DNA of 64,000 nucleotides from Sabellastarte sp. h YS-2021. Its lineage: Eukaryota > Annelida > Polychaeta > Sabellida > Sabellidae. Position numbers and translations under genes: made by a program. Below are positions 53,550 to 64,000 of the stretch, piece by piece (position 1 is the first letter of the stretch; the number at the start of each line of letters is the position of its first letter). The stretch lies in assembly GCA_964017235.1 (NCBI GenBank), contig OZ024936.1, forward strand, positions 90,556,537 to 90,620,536, written 5' to 3'. The notes beneath the pieces were generated by a model that was not told the origin of the DNA, did no database searches, and saw only the letters and a program-made list of their open reading frames with translations.

Positions 53550-54480
53550 GAAGTCACATCACCCCCTGTGGCAGCAGTATGGCACAGTATTGATCAGGCT
53601 TATCGATCAACCACCACAGCAGCCTACAGGACTCATTTTAAGACATATTTATTATTCTTATTTTTTTCACTAATTCCTTTTACCTTCACTCTCTCCAATT
53701 TCCTAGCTTTCATCCAGCGCCTTTTTCAGAACCAAATCTCTCCCAAAGTCATAAAAACTACCTTTCCTCTATCTCTACCATTGCCAAATTCTACCAAATG
53801 GGTCACCAAGATGTTTTCCAATCTTCTGTTGCCAGATATACCAGGGGTATCTCCATCAATTTTAGGGTTCAACCCGTCCCTAGAGGTATTTTTGATGTCA
53901 AAACTCCATATGCCATTTCACTGTTGTGTGACCAACTCTTTAGAGCCATTTTCTTATGATCTTTCTATGCTTTCATGCACATATCCAGTGTGGTCCTTCA
54001 AAGTACAGCCTAATTTGATACCAGAAGACATTTTTTGCCAGGGCTTGATATTCGGACCCCCCAGGGGCCCATCTTGTAATTAAGTGGGCCAAATCTCTTC
54101 AAACAACAAATCTCACCATGTGGTCCAATTCCCAGAGATTGATAACCCGTATCTGTGCCCTGTCAGGACCCTGAAAGCCTCCTGGCATCAAGGCAGCTCC
54201 CACCCCACCCCCTTTAATTTGCTACCAATACCCCTCCATATCACCAGGCCATTGATACTCATGTTAGACAGGCCCTTAAAACAGTCCTTACAATTGGAAA
54301 TATAAATCATGTAGATCATGGGTTTCACACCTTCAGAAGGCCAGGCGCTACTGGCATTTTATGATAATATCCCACTACAAAAGATTATGTGGCATGGCCT
54401 TTGGCGGAGTCTGGCCATATGGACCTACCTGCAAAACACCTCTCAATCATTCCTACTACCTTTTCCTACATCCTTCCTCA
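53550..54480 (+). pseudogene. Tyrosine recombinase relic of element 3
   Basis: The N-terminal domain (DQAYRSTTTAAYRTHFKTYL) is open from 53568. The first-Arg region is degraded. GFHTFRRPGAT (54315-54350, read in the frame that avoids the shadow start) supplies His and Arg, and HGLWRSLAIWTYLQNT supplies the last His and the Tyr. Frame changes near 53800, 54080 and 54355 break it. It clearly pairs with element 1 rather than element 2. Confidence 0.75.
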
Positions 54481-54560
54481 ACTTTTGTAGCTGGGCTTGG
54501 TGTTTTAAAATTTCCTTTTATGTCATTTTAAACCTTCCAACAAATTAACCACCGTATACT

Positions 54561-55175
54561 TTTTACTGACATGTAAAATAAAATTGTCAGACCTATCTTA
54601 TACTACCTGGTTTACTTGCTGGGCCTTGACCTCTCTGACCTTGGGTTCATGTCCTTCACCTTGGGTTGAATTCCTGCATCAAACTATGTTTCTGCTAAGG
54701 ATAACAATCACAGGATTAATAACCAACATTGCCTCATCTCACTTTTTGGTTATGACTCTTACTCACCCTGGGTTCAAATCTTGGGCTAACTGGTTGACAG
54801 CCTTACAACTATGATAGATTGCCATACCTTCATCAACCTTTTTCTTTCTGTCATGTAATTGTAAAAATTTGGCTTCAATGATAAGAATAATGTTTCAGAG
54901 GCAGATCTTAAGGGCAGGTAATGAGTCTCCATTTTCATCTATTTTTTGTTATTAATGAATCCTTGTTATTCATGGCTAAAATTTATTTATCGGTAGTTGC
55001 CATAGCATACTCTTATAGTTGGGACTGAAGCTTAAAATGTGTAGCACGGAGGGGTGACTCCAGGTGACAAATTGTCATGTAATAACAGGGGAGTCTTTGC
55101 TTATAATTACATATGTGTTGCAAAATACAAGGCCTATCACATTGGACTCTTTGCTATGATAGATCTGTGTTTCAG
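54561..55175. other. No secure gene
   Basis: The first part is probably repeat and spacer sequence of element 3. The rest is spacer or intron before the exon candidate at 55176. Confidence 0.35.
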
Positions 55176-55368
55176 GATAACAGTTAAAATGAAGGCAAAT
55201 CGAATGCACAGTGGACCTTTATGTATAGTTTTGAGGGTGAAGCCGCCAAAAGGAAGCATATCATATCCACGTTTTGTAATTAGGAACCAGCCCACACAAA
55301 CAAAATTTATGTTAACAATTCCAGACAAGGTGACTATTTCTCAGCCACAAAAACAACGAAAAGAAGAT
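55176..55368 (+). CDS. Candidate host exon, unknown function
   Basis: The acceptor is tagatctgtgtttcag and the donor is gat|gtaagt. The exon is 193 nt, enters with one base completing a codon and ends in phase 0. The translation contains MHSGPLCIVLRVKPPKGSI, YPRFVIRNQP and TKFMLTIPDKVTISQP and ends KQRKED. It reads like a beta-rich extracellular or cytoplasmic segment, but I do not recognise the family. The next exon candidate (55542) joins in phase 0. The gene could be the same as, or different from, the cysteine-module gene upstream. Confidence 0.5.
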
Positions 55369-55541
55369 GTAAGTATTGGCAAAGTTTGTATTACTACTAC
55401 TTATGTAGGTTAAATTCTTTGACATTATTTTGCTAACATTCTAAATAAACATAGACTTTAATTGTTAGGTTATGGGTAGTTTATATGATTTATTTCATGT
55501 TAAAACGTATTGTGTTGACACAAATGTTTCTCATTTTCACA

Positions 55542-55757
55542 GATTAAATGTTCGTGTGAAAGTTATAATGGACAATACACAACGTTTAAAGAAAAATATA
55601 CAGGGTTAAAAGGCATATTCAATAACAATAATAATATAATAATAAGTAATAATAAAAATAATAATTATAATGCGCAATACACTATATTCAATGAGGCAAG
55701 ATCCATGTCACTAGAACCTGTAATAGTTCTTTTTATTCAGAAAGGATTGTGTCTTTA
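55542..55757 (+). CDS. Candidate terminal host exon with an Asn-rich insert
   Basis: The acceptor tttctcattttcacag follows a 173-nt intron from the exon at 55176-55368. Phase 0 gives IKCSCESYNGQYTTFKEKY, then an Asn-rich run from a (aat)n microsatellite, and a stop near 55757. It is not clear whether the microsatellite is coding; an undetected donor before it is possible. The domain is unknown. Confidence 0.4.
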
Positions 55758-56280
55758 ATCTAACTAAACCTAGAACTGATTTACAACTATGATAAAAACA
55801 ATTTCTCCGAACATGTGGATACATCTGGTATTCGCATATTCGGATGCCCCTGCAACCAGGTGTAAGATGAGAGAGGATGAGATGTTTGCAAGTTATCGAC
55901 ATTGATAATTGAAATGCAAGTCATTTGGGAGAAATAACAAATTGTTTCACTTGAAATAAATAAAATGTTTCATTTATCATATTTTTTTCGTATTTTCATT
56001 GAATTTCTTCACAATTATTTTCATAGCTTTATGGAGCTATGATTGCTTCACATTACCATTTTTATGGCGCTTATCAAGTATTTTACAGCATGAATAATAT
56101 TACAGTACAGTTTCTAGCAATTATATGTTGATCTTAATAGATGGTTTTTAACATATCTTTTTGGATTCCAGGATGGCATTAAATACTTCTAAAGTTTATC
56201 AGGTAAGCTGTACCATAGGTGTAGTGCAGCAGAGTTAAGCATGGTCACCATACGTTTTACTTTTGTTTATTTTAGAAATT
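55758..56280. other. No gene recognised
   Basis: 3' flank or spacer with no further exon that I can support. Confidence 0.35.
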
Positions 56281-56396
56281 CATTTATTTCGGTTTTAATG
56301 TCACTTTCAACACATTGTATAGATCATATCACAACGGGTCAATGGGTAGTTTTATGGGTAGAGGAAACTAGTATATACAGTTGGTCAAAGGTTCTG
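56281..56396 (-). mobile_element. SINE-A, left part (split by a DNA transposon)
   Basis: Tail-side part of a SINE-A copy (catttatttcggttttaatg to caaaggttctg). The other part is at 57851-57962. The interruption falls exactly within ggttctg|tactg, a site known intact from the copies at 28847 and 48189. Confidence 0.85.
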
Positions 56397-57850
56397 GGGC
56401 CTGTAAATCGAAGCATTCGTGAAATGGCAAACTAACCAATACTTAACGACAGTATAATGACATATTAACTAAAGCATTCAGTGGGTAAATAGAAAGCACT
56501 CTTTATGTTTTCGTTACATTATGCTTTCGTTTAGAAACTATGCAGTGTCTGTGTCGCTGTGTTTGGTTACTTGTATGTTTGTGTGTAAAAGTGCCTCTGC
56601 CATTGTACCTTATTAGGTAGATACACAAGACTGGAGTTTACATATTTTAGATTTACATTGATATAGATCTAAACTACTATCTGCATATTGGTATCATGAG
56701 GGATTAAGGCTACCTCAATAAAAGTATATAGTTAAACATTTTACAAGCTCTTAGCAGACTGAGATATAGTTGCAATAAGTTAACATAGAAACATAAAGTA
56801 GGTTAAGGTGGCCATACTGTAGCTTGCCCCATAAGTTGTTAAGGCTTTGCAACTAGTGGAGATGATGATATTAAGGTTAAAACTTTAAGTGAAGTTATTC
56901 TGTAAGGAATTTTACTTTAACAACATAGATTATGAGCCAAGCTAAGGTTATGTCAAAGGTCAAAGTTGGGGTTATGTGTATGTTTAAGCATTTACTTTTG
57001 ATAATAATAATTTAGATTTTCTGGTTGAGTAGAGTGGGCTAGGTGTAAATACTGTGGAGAGATCTAATAAGTACAACAATTACCATGTTGTTTACAACAG
57101 TGCAGATTAAAGTCAAAGTCAAAGTTGGGGTTTAACGTCCCGTTCAACAGCCAGGGTCATATTGGGACAGGTCCTCAGCATTGCCACTTGTGGGACTCGA
57201 ACCCACAGAGGTGACAGCCTATGATTAGATGCCAAACTTGCTAACCACTAGGCCACCGAGGACCTCTCAGTGCAGATTAAAAGTGATGAGTATTTATAAA
57301 TATGTATAAATGTAAACATTAAAGATGAGTAAAATTGTAAGATCTACAGTTAAAACAAAGATAGTTAAAACTTACAAACAGAACTAGATAATCATTAAAA
57401 TGTCTTAGTGTCTAAAACCTGTGAGATACTTTATGGGAAATATTGACCAAATATCTCAAGAAAATGACATTTTTATCTAAAATTGATTTGGGATTTCCAG
57501 GATACGTCAGTAGATAACCCCCAGTCATAAATGTTCATTGCAATGTGTCACCCCAAAATCAAATGTAAATTACTATTTATATTCACACTACCTTTATACA
57601 CAATATTCAGTAACTTTGTGTTACACAACAATGGTAAATTAATAATTATACCGAAGTAAAGAACAAAGGGTTACTGCAACTAACAGTTAACAACAGGGTC
57701 TGAGTTGTCGTTAAATTTGAGGGGTTTTTACGAAAAATTAACCAAGAGTAAACTAACTAAGGCTTTGATTTACTCAACAGTTTGCTAACTAGGAGTTAAC
57801 TAGTACATAACGACTTGGTTAACATAACTAAGGCTTCCATTTACAGGCCC
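56397..57850. mobile_element. Non-autonomous DNA transposon, copy a (1454 bp)
   Basis: Terminal inverted repeats: GGGCCTGTAAATCGAAGCAT at the left and its imperfect inverse (aggcttccatttacaggccc) at the right. It is flanked by CTG on both sides, and the empty site in intact SINE-A copies has CTG once, which shows a 3-bp target duplication. The interior is AT-rich and non-coding with many 'ttaac' and 'gttaac' motifs near both ends. It carries SINE-B at 57112-57267, which accounts for its excess length over copy b. Confidence 0.85.
57112..57267 (-). mobile_element. SINE-B with 14-bp target-site duplication
   Basis: 156 bp. The head on the minus strand is cctcggtggcctagtggtta (A-box-like) with tgtgggttcgagtcccacaa (B box). 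The body ends gacgttaaaccccaactttg plus a (gacttt)n tail. It is flanked by cagtgcagattaaa at 57098-57111 and 57268-57281, and transposon copy b at the homologous place has the site uninterrupted. The head differs from SINE-A, but the '(t)aaaacccca' 3' end is alike. Confidence 0.95.
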
Positions 57851-57962
57851 CTGTACTGTAAACTACAAACCAATGGCAAGTAACTACAAGATTTCCTAGT
57901 TGAGATCCGGCCGATCTCTGAGGTAGGAGCGGAGAGTGGTTCCACTCTGCCACCGTGGCCCC
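57851..57962 (-). mobile_element. SINE-A, right part (head side)
   Basis: Continues the SINE split at 56396, from tactgtaaactacaaaccaa to a diverged B box (ccggccgatctctgagg) and the A-box region (ccactctgccaccgtggccc). Confidence 0.85.
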
Positions 57963-58001
57963 TTTGACATTTGTTGAACACTCAGCGGCTTAAGGGACCC
58001 G

Positions 58002-59296
58002 GGGCCTGTAAATCGAAGCATTCGTAAAATAGTTAACTAACCAGTACTTAACGACAACACAATGACATATTAACTAAAGAATTCAGTGGGTAAATAGAAA
58101 GCACTCTTTATGTTTTCGTTACATTATGTTTTCGTCTGGTAACTATAGAGTGAATGTGTGGCTGTATTTGGTTACTTGTGTGTTTGTGTGTAACAGTGTG
58201 CTGTGCCATGGTACCTTATTTGGTAGACACACAAGAGTGGGGTTTACATATTTTAATCAATAACTTTGATATAAATCTAAAGTACTATTCACATACTGGT
58301 GCAATGAAAGATTAAGGTCACCTTAGTAAAAGTATATATTTAAACATTTTACATATTCTATATTGAGCATACTGAGATATATTTGCAATAAACTAACGTA
58401 GCAACATAGATTAGGTTAAGGTGGCCATACTATAGCTTGGCCCCATTAGTTGCTAAGTCTTTGTAACTAATGGGCAGGATGACATTGAGGTTGAATCTTA
58501 AAGTAAAGGTACTGTTTGAGGAAATTTACTTTACCAACATAGATTTTGGGCCAAGCTAAGGATATGTATAACTTAAAGCATTTACTTATGGTAATTATAA
58601 TTTATATTTTCTGGTTAAGTAGAGTGGGCTTAGGAGTAAATACTGTTGAGAAAGATCTAATAAGTACTCCCTATTGCGGTGTTGTTTACAAAATGGGCAG
58701 ATTAAAGTGATGAGTATTTTTAATATGTATAAATGTAAATAAACTGGTAAAAGGTGGAAACATAAAAGATGAGTAAAATTGTAAGATCTGCAGTTAAAAC
58801 AAAGATAGTCAAAACTTATAAAAAAAAATAGGAAATCATTTAAAAAAAGTCTAAGCATCTCAAACATGTGAGATACTATCTGGGAATAGTTGACCAAATA
58901 TCTTTAGAAAATGTGATATTTCATCTCAAGAATAGATTTATGTTAGTCGAGATCCTCTTCAATTCATAAATGTTTATTGAAATGCATCACTCACTCGACA
59001 AAATTCAATGTAAATTATCATTTTTATTCACATAACCTTTAAGTACAATATTCAGTAATTTTGTCTTGTACAGCAATGTTAACTTCATATTTATTTGTAA
59101 TTAAAGAACAGACATTTTAATACAACTAACAGTTAACAGGAGGGTCTGAGTTATTGTTAAATTTGAGGGGTTTTTACGAAAACGTAACCAAGAGTTAACT
59201 AACTAAGGTTTTGATTTACACAAGAGTTTGCTAACTTAGGGTTAACTTAGGGTTAACCAATTAGTTAGTAGAACGAATGCTTTGATTTACAGGCCC
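58002..59296. mobile_element. Non-autonomous DNA transposon, copy b (1295 bp)
   Basis: The same family as copy a. The termini are GGGCCTGTAAATCGAAGCAT and its inverse acgaatgctttgatttacag + gccc. Interior blocks are shared with copy a, for example gtgggtaaatagaaagcact and ttatgttttcgttacattat. The flanks are CCG and CTG, one mismatch in the 3-bp duplication. It has no coding capacity. Confidence 0.85.
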
Positions 59297-60429
59297 CTGA
59301 TTGGAACATGTTGAGTCAACAGGAATGAAGACTAGTCTGGAGCAAGGCAATAGATGGCTTTGAAACATAGAAGTAGAACTTTCTATGCTATCCGTTGCTT
59401 TGTTGGAAGCCAATGGAGTGATTTTTATATGGGCATGATCAAATCATTTGATGCAATGGACTAGTCATGTAGAAGCACTGGTGTTTGGGAATGAGACCCA
59501 CTGGTAATCCCTAGTGCAGAGCCTTTATAAAATCAAACTTGGGTACCAGATGCCTCCTTCATGACAAAAGGATGAATTATATGAAGTACAAATAGTTCTC
59601 ATTCCACAAGGGTTTTACTTACTGCTACTTACTTTAAGGAAGCTAGAGGGATTAAGCAACCACAGCTTCACAATATCTGTTTAGTGGAAAGATAATTTGA
59701 TGTTTATAGATGTTTTCTGACCCTGCTTTACCCGTTATATACTTTTTACTGATATTCAATTCACTTAAGCTTTACATATGTGTTATAGTTTTTTTGTAAT
59801 TGCCTGGTCACAGTTCCATGTGGTTATACAGCTTGTATATTAATGTTGCTTCACATGTGTTGTATGTATGACTGCTACCTACTTTAAGCAAGCAAGAGAG
59901 ATTTAAGTAACCACAGCTATGAAATATCTTTGGAATGTTGTAAAATCTTCAATGTTTTATTTTAGCTTACACTTGCTATTTTTTTTATTTTGTTAAAAGT
60001 ATTCAATATCTTTCTTTATTGGGCAGTTGTTCTGGTCTGTGATTTTGACCATATATAGAAGCTCTTTTTACACATTTTCACCTTCAATATAAATTTCTAC
60101 TAACATGATCTCCAAAACCCCAAAATACACGCCAAAAATATAGGAATGAAAAGCAAGAATGTTAAACAACATCTTTAAAACTACAAATTAAGGGTTTAAT
60201 TTAAATAGGTTTATAGCCTCATAAGTTTCCAATATATGATATGTTGATGTGCTCTCTGTGGGTCACTTACTTGACCATTTGCCTACACTTATTTCCATAA
60301 GGCATGTGTACAATGGTGCTTGGGTCATTTCATACTTTAATCAACACTAACCCATGGTACTACACGTAAAGTAAGCACAAATATAGGTTCCTTTTATTCC
60401 ATCTTTTTTGCACTAATATGGTGGTTAAT
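59297..60429. other. Non-coding stretch with a weak direct repeat
   Basis: No gene seen. Two diverged direct copies of about 80 bp lie at 59623-59700 and 59868-59950, sharing actgctacttactttaag and taagyaaccacagct. The function is unknown. Confidence 0.45.
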
Positions 60430-61120
60430 CTCTGTCAGGCAGACTCTAAGGTGCAACACCAGTCCAATTCAAAAAATTGTCTATACATAGCCAGTACCAA
60501 GTCCAGTACAACTGAGGCGCCAGATAGAGTTGGGAATGCCTTTTGGAAGGTATACAATTTTAACTAACACATTTTTTCTGACGCAGGTGACAGTTTGGGC
60601 AGAATGGACTTCATCAGGCAAATCATTCCAAACCATGGGAGTTTCAAAAGCAAAGCTGTGGCCAAAGTTGTTTTAGATTTATGTACAGTTGGACAGACGT
60701 GAGGACCTTCAAGAACCTTTATATCTGAATGGATGTATCTTATACCATATCTTCCACAATGAGTAGACAAAAGAGAAACAAAGTAACTGAGATGACCACT
60801 GTGAAAAAACTTGTAAACTAGAGTGGCAGTTTCGAAGAGAAATTCAACTGGGAGCCAATGTAGTCTTGTTAGATTAAGAGATGCTCGTGTGTATTTGTTT
60901 CAGTTTATGACAATCTCACCAAGTGTGTTTTGAATACACTGCAGTTTGTGCATGTTAAGACTGGACAAACTCCTAAAGAAAGACTTGCAGTAATCAAGGC
61001 TACTACTGTCCAAGGTACTGGCTGCCAGGATAGCAGCCTCATCAGTCAAGTACTGTCTAAACCACCTGAGATCACAAATTTGAATGAAGCATGTGGGATT
61101 TGTGGTCAAGTTGTGATAAG
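60430..61120 (-). pseudogene. LINE (CR1/L2-like) post-RT remnant
   Basis: On the minus strand: LTDEAAILAASTLDSSSLDYCKSF, then SLNMHKLQCIQNTL, an LHWLPVEF-like block and KFFHSGHLSYFVSLL. After a frame change come YGIRYIHSDIKVLEGPHV and 'FGHSFAF.TP.VWNDLPDE', the usual C-terminal block of CR1/L2-type ORF2. Frame changes near 60890 and 60640 break it. It resembles, but is not the same as, the LINE at 24424-26815. The 3' tail was not identified. Confidence 0.7.
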
Positions 61121-62386
61121 TTACAATGAGAGCAGTGTTACGGTCACTGGGCCAGCATGGTATCTGTTACTGGATGTGTTTAAGTTGCAACAGGAAAATA
61201 ATAAATGTTTTACTTAACATATTCATTTAACAACTAAAATGACGGTTGGAAGTGAAAGAGGTACAAAATTTAATGACTTTTAGCAGAAAACAACCTAAGC
61301 GAATATACATACATGGAACTACGCCTCATAGAACATTATGTAACAAATTACATAAGTAACATCCACATTATGTTTCACTTTTCGAAGTATATGACATTAT
61401 TTTTTATTTGAGTTACGTTCACAGAGGCACTACAACATTTTTATGATAATTTACATTGTCAGAAGGATGTGACTGCTTTGTCAGAAAAGTGCTTTGCTTC
61501 ACTTTTACATTCATTTGGCACTTAAATGTCATGTTTCAATCAAATACCACCATCAGGTCTACAAGCTGTCACTTACTGATACATTTTACGTACCACCTCC
61601 TTGACCAAAATTCAGATGCTTGTGATATGGTTCACCACATAGTGTTACCTTTGCATAACATAGTAGGAGGACAACACTGGTTTGTAGATATCACTGTAAG
61701 TAAGACAATGAAAAGAATCAAACTATTTATAAGTTATTCCAGTAATGAGACGATTCTTTACTATTTTAAGTCACATGACGCAGACCATCATTTTTGTAAT
61801 ATGATAAATCAAGCTAACCTGTAAATTCAGTAAATTCTGTAAATTTCCAGACTTAGCTAAGACAAAATTTCAGATTTAAATCCATTGCTGAGACTTTTTC
61901 CAGAATGAAAATAATAATGAACATCTTACCTTCAACTCTCAAAAAATAAACAAAAGTTCCAGATATGTAAATGTCAGGGGTCTTTCTCTCTCTCCCTCTC
62001 TTTCTCTCTCTCTATATATAATGTAAGTTAGTTGTATGCAAAATCTACAAACGGAAAAGACCCTAAAATAAAACACAGTGATATATTTCTAAAACTTTAT
62101 ATTTTGGGCCTAAACTTTTTTTAAAAATAATTTTATAAATTTTGTTCGAATGATAAGTCTCTTTTTTTTCTTCTTCTTTTTCTACTTTCTTTTACTCTGA
62201 AAAAAGCAGAAAGAATGAAAAAAACATTTGGTGAGCAAGATATATTTACCTATTAAATGCTATATACAAACCTGAAAATTAACACAAAAAATTACTTGGA
62301 AACAAGACAAATCTACTGACCAAACCAGGAACACCAATAGTAATATCATGAAATATGGAAAACAAAAGAATAATAATTATACTTAC
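61121..62386. other. No secure gene; CT microsatellite
   Basis: A 122-codon open frame at 61456-61824 has no motif. A (CT)n/(TA)n simple repeat occupies about 61979-62022. The right part is probably intron or further micro-exon territory of the minus-strand gene that follows. Confidence 0.35.
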
Positions 62387-63083
62387 CATTTCTTTTTTCC
62401 TGATCTGTAAGCATAAAAACAAAAAAAACAACAATTATACAGATCAGTGCTCAAAACAAGAAACAAATGAAGCACACATATAAAATTTGTGTAACCTACC
62501 TCCCTATACAAAAAGTTTTTTTTAATATCTTTAAGGTATAAAGAAGTTTTTGAAGCTGATCAATGAACTTACTCATGTAATCTGTTCTCATCTGAAATAC
62601 AAGAAAAAATATATATAAATGTATATTTATTTACTTAGCACTTTTACAGAATACATCAGTATTTATTTAGAAAAAATAAGTTTCACCAATCAATTAGTTG
62701 TCATTATATACTAAATATTATACATTTACTGTAAAACCTATGGAGCGAGGGAAAACAATGTATACTCTAATGTGTACTCTGACAAAAATATTATTTTCTG
62801 AGATCTGAAAACAGAAAAAAACTAATATATCTAAACTGGATGACATAAAAACTAAAATATATTACCTGAAGGTGTCTTATCTACATCTAGGGCATGAAAA
62901 AATATTATTAATATGAAGAAAACATTTAAGTGATGTTTCCGTATGAATCTACTAAAACTTTATTATATATAAAATGTGGAAAGTAGTCATAGTTAAGTAA
63001 AAGTTATACTTACCAGACTTCTTTTTCTGTTGATGTGCAAACACAGCGCAGACAGCCAAAGAGAAAAACATTCGGAAAGACAT
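62387..63083 (-). CDS. Micro-exon gene with a signal-peptide-like first exon (partial)
   Basis: On the minus strand an ATG at 63083-63081 opens about 23 codons (MSFRMFF... then a hydrophobic core and a Lys-rich end) up to a gtaagt donor at 63014. Candidate exons follow, each between a pyrimidine-rich AG and a gtaag/gtaat donor: 62886-62866 (21 nt), 62591-62573 (19 nt) and 62404-62387 (18 nt). If the first exon ends in phase 1, exon 2 reads D-VDKTPS and exon 3 DENRLH, with no stop. My count of the A run near 63060 is not certain, and one base there decides both the core residues and this phase. Such tiny exons after a secretion signal suggest a small, charged, secreted protein. I recognise no family. 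The gene continues below 62387. Confidence 0.5.
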
Positions 63084-64000
63084 GTGTCACTTACTCAACA
63101 ATCACAATATTATCTACATTTGAAGAATAGATGTAGCGAAAAAAGTTTTTAAACATTTTAAGGTATGACAAATTTAGAGAAAAAGTGATTACTTAATACA
63201 ATTCTAACCATTTACTTGATTAACATTCTTTGATGCACATCAGAGTTACATGTTTTAAAAATTCTATAAACAGAAAAATGAGTTATACCAATCAATTAGT
63301 TCTTGTGGTTTCTTATATATTGTACATTCACCTTAGAAATCTAATGGGAGTGAAAAAAATGATTGCTAGAAGTAGTAATCCAAAAACCCCACTATTTTCT
63401 GAAGTATGAAAGCAGAGAAGACCTAATATACATATATTGAATAACATTGCTACATATTTTAGGTGATAAGTTTCTTACCTGTGTGTAAAATTTAGATCAA
63501 AGTATATTTACAGTTAAAAACAATCAATGATGAATTCTCATCAATCTATTAAGCTATAATATACTTACAGAGACATTAATATTTGTGTCCTGTAAAAGAG
63601 AAGGAAGGTAGGAATTAGTCAATATGAAATAGCAAACTTACATGTTTACCAAAAAATGATTTAGTTATGGTTGTTAATTTATATTTTGTGCAACCTATCA
63701 TTTTATTCAGAACACTATGATCTTGTTGTTTGCAATTTTATAAGTTTATAAAGGTCTTCACTTTTGCATTGGGTTCAAGAAACAGATAAGTTACAATGCC
63801 ACAAGGAACCCAACTATGTTAGAAAGACATTTATTCTTACTTGACTATAAGGAACTCTTATTCTTAGAAAATGCACAAAAGTGATTATATATTATTACTT
63901 ACTGTGATTGCGAATGTTTAATAACTTCTGCAAATAGAAAACAGTTATAATATGTAAGTCATAAAATATAATGCATCCGCACTAAGAACAAACACACAAC
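63084..64000 (-). other. Further micro-exon candidates upstream of the start exon
   Basis: Two more tiny exons with good borders on the minus strand: 63927-63903 (25 nt; acceptor ttttctatttgcag, donor gtaagt) and 63589-63569 (21 nt; acceptor ttctcttttacag, donor gtaagt; it reads DTNINVS in phase 0). They lie before the ATG of the gene at 62387-63083. They are either 5' untranslated exons of that gene or the end of a neighbouring, possibly duplicated gene. No domain is visible. Confidence 0.4.

Larger units (their letters stand above)
50350..54560 (+). mobile_element. Ngaro-like YR retrotransposon, element 3 (decayed)
   Basis: About 4.2 kb with gag, RT, RNase H and recombinase pieces in the same order as element 1 and closely similar to it. 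The termini are eroded. The sequence after the recombinase (ggcttggtgttttaaaattt..., 54494 onward) resembles repeat B of element 1. A LINE tail (50951-51031) and a SINE-A (51256-51451) are inserted in it. All genes are broken. Confidence 0.8.

Noticed and set aside
61456-61824. 122-codon open frame as a gene
   Set aside because: No domain, no signal peptide and no splice borders that I trust. It is left unannotated as coding.
63470-63490. Zero-length exon or recursive splice site (acacAG|GTAAG) on the minus strand
   Set aside because: A single AG|GTAAG in a short intron is not evidence of recursive splicing. A similar one occurs near 62250.
63838-63850. A 4-nt exon (TCAA) on the minus strand between an AG and a GTAAG
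   Set aside because: The borders fit, but such a short segment is expected by chance in AT-rich intron sequence.

Overview
The window looks like intergenic and intronic DNA from an animal genome, most likely a mollusc and probably a bivalve. It is AT-rich. It has no prokaryotic gene layout, and its spliced exons have GT-AG borders. It is dense in tRNA-headed SINEs, tyrosine-recombinase (YR) retrotransposons, LINEs, a Harbinger remnant and relics of a Maverick/Polinton-type virus-like element. The species assignment is inferred from this repeat content and not proven. Most of the open reading frames in the window are shadows or broken pieces of mobile elements.

Layout. 0-9 kb: decayed fragments of YR-retrotransposon gag, two rearranged Ty3/gypsy gag relics with a SCAN-like region, an RNase H fragment and another YR gag fragment. 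9-13 kb: a LINE endonuclease fragment, a PIF/Harbinger transposase remnant and a LINE reverse transcriptase remnant. 13-15.3 kb: AT-rich DNA with little structure. 15.3-23.4 kb: a three-level nest, in which a tRNA-like tandem array is interrupted by a SINE and that SINE is interrupted by a 6.8-kb Ngaro-like YR retrotransposon (element 1). 23.45-27.45 kb: a BIR (IAP-like) domain fragment followed by Polinton/adintovirus-like gene relics, split by a CR1/L2-type LINE whose catalytic motif is damaged. 28.4-31.3 kb: a cluster of palindromic TIR elements (MITEs). 31.4-33.8 kb: two host exons encoding a repeated six-cysteine module. 34.7-39.6 kb: a nearly full-length L1/Tx1-type LINE with damaged catalytic residues. 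40.8-41.8 kb: a TIR element with tandem repeats in one terminus. 41.9-49.0 kb: a well-preserved Ngaro-like element (element 2, minus strand) with complete split direct repeats and an intact recombinase; a SINE sits in its gag gene. 50.3-54.6 kb: a decayed third Ngaro-like element. 55.1-55.8 kb: two candidate host exons. 56.3-59.3 kb: two copies of one DNA transposon, one inserted in a SINE and itself carrying a different SINE. 60.4-61.1 kb: a LINE remnant. 62.3-64 kb: on the minus strand, a start exon of signal-peptide character followed by a run of 18-21-nt micro-exons.

How the parts work together. The YR elements encode gag, reverse transcriptase/RNase H and a tyrosine recombinase, and carry split direct repeats (A1 - genes - B1 A2 - spacer - B2). 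This is the layout expected for copying through a circular DNA intermediate that the recombinase integrates. The tRNA-headed SINEs encode no protein and would depend on LINE enzymes, of which several remnants are present. Several insertions carry clear target-site duplications, so much of the insertion order can be read directly. The probable host sequence is the cysteine-module exons, the exon pair near 55 kb and the micro-exon gene at the right end.
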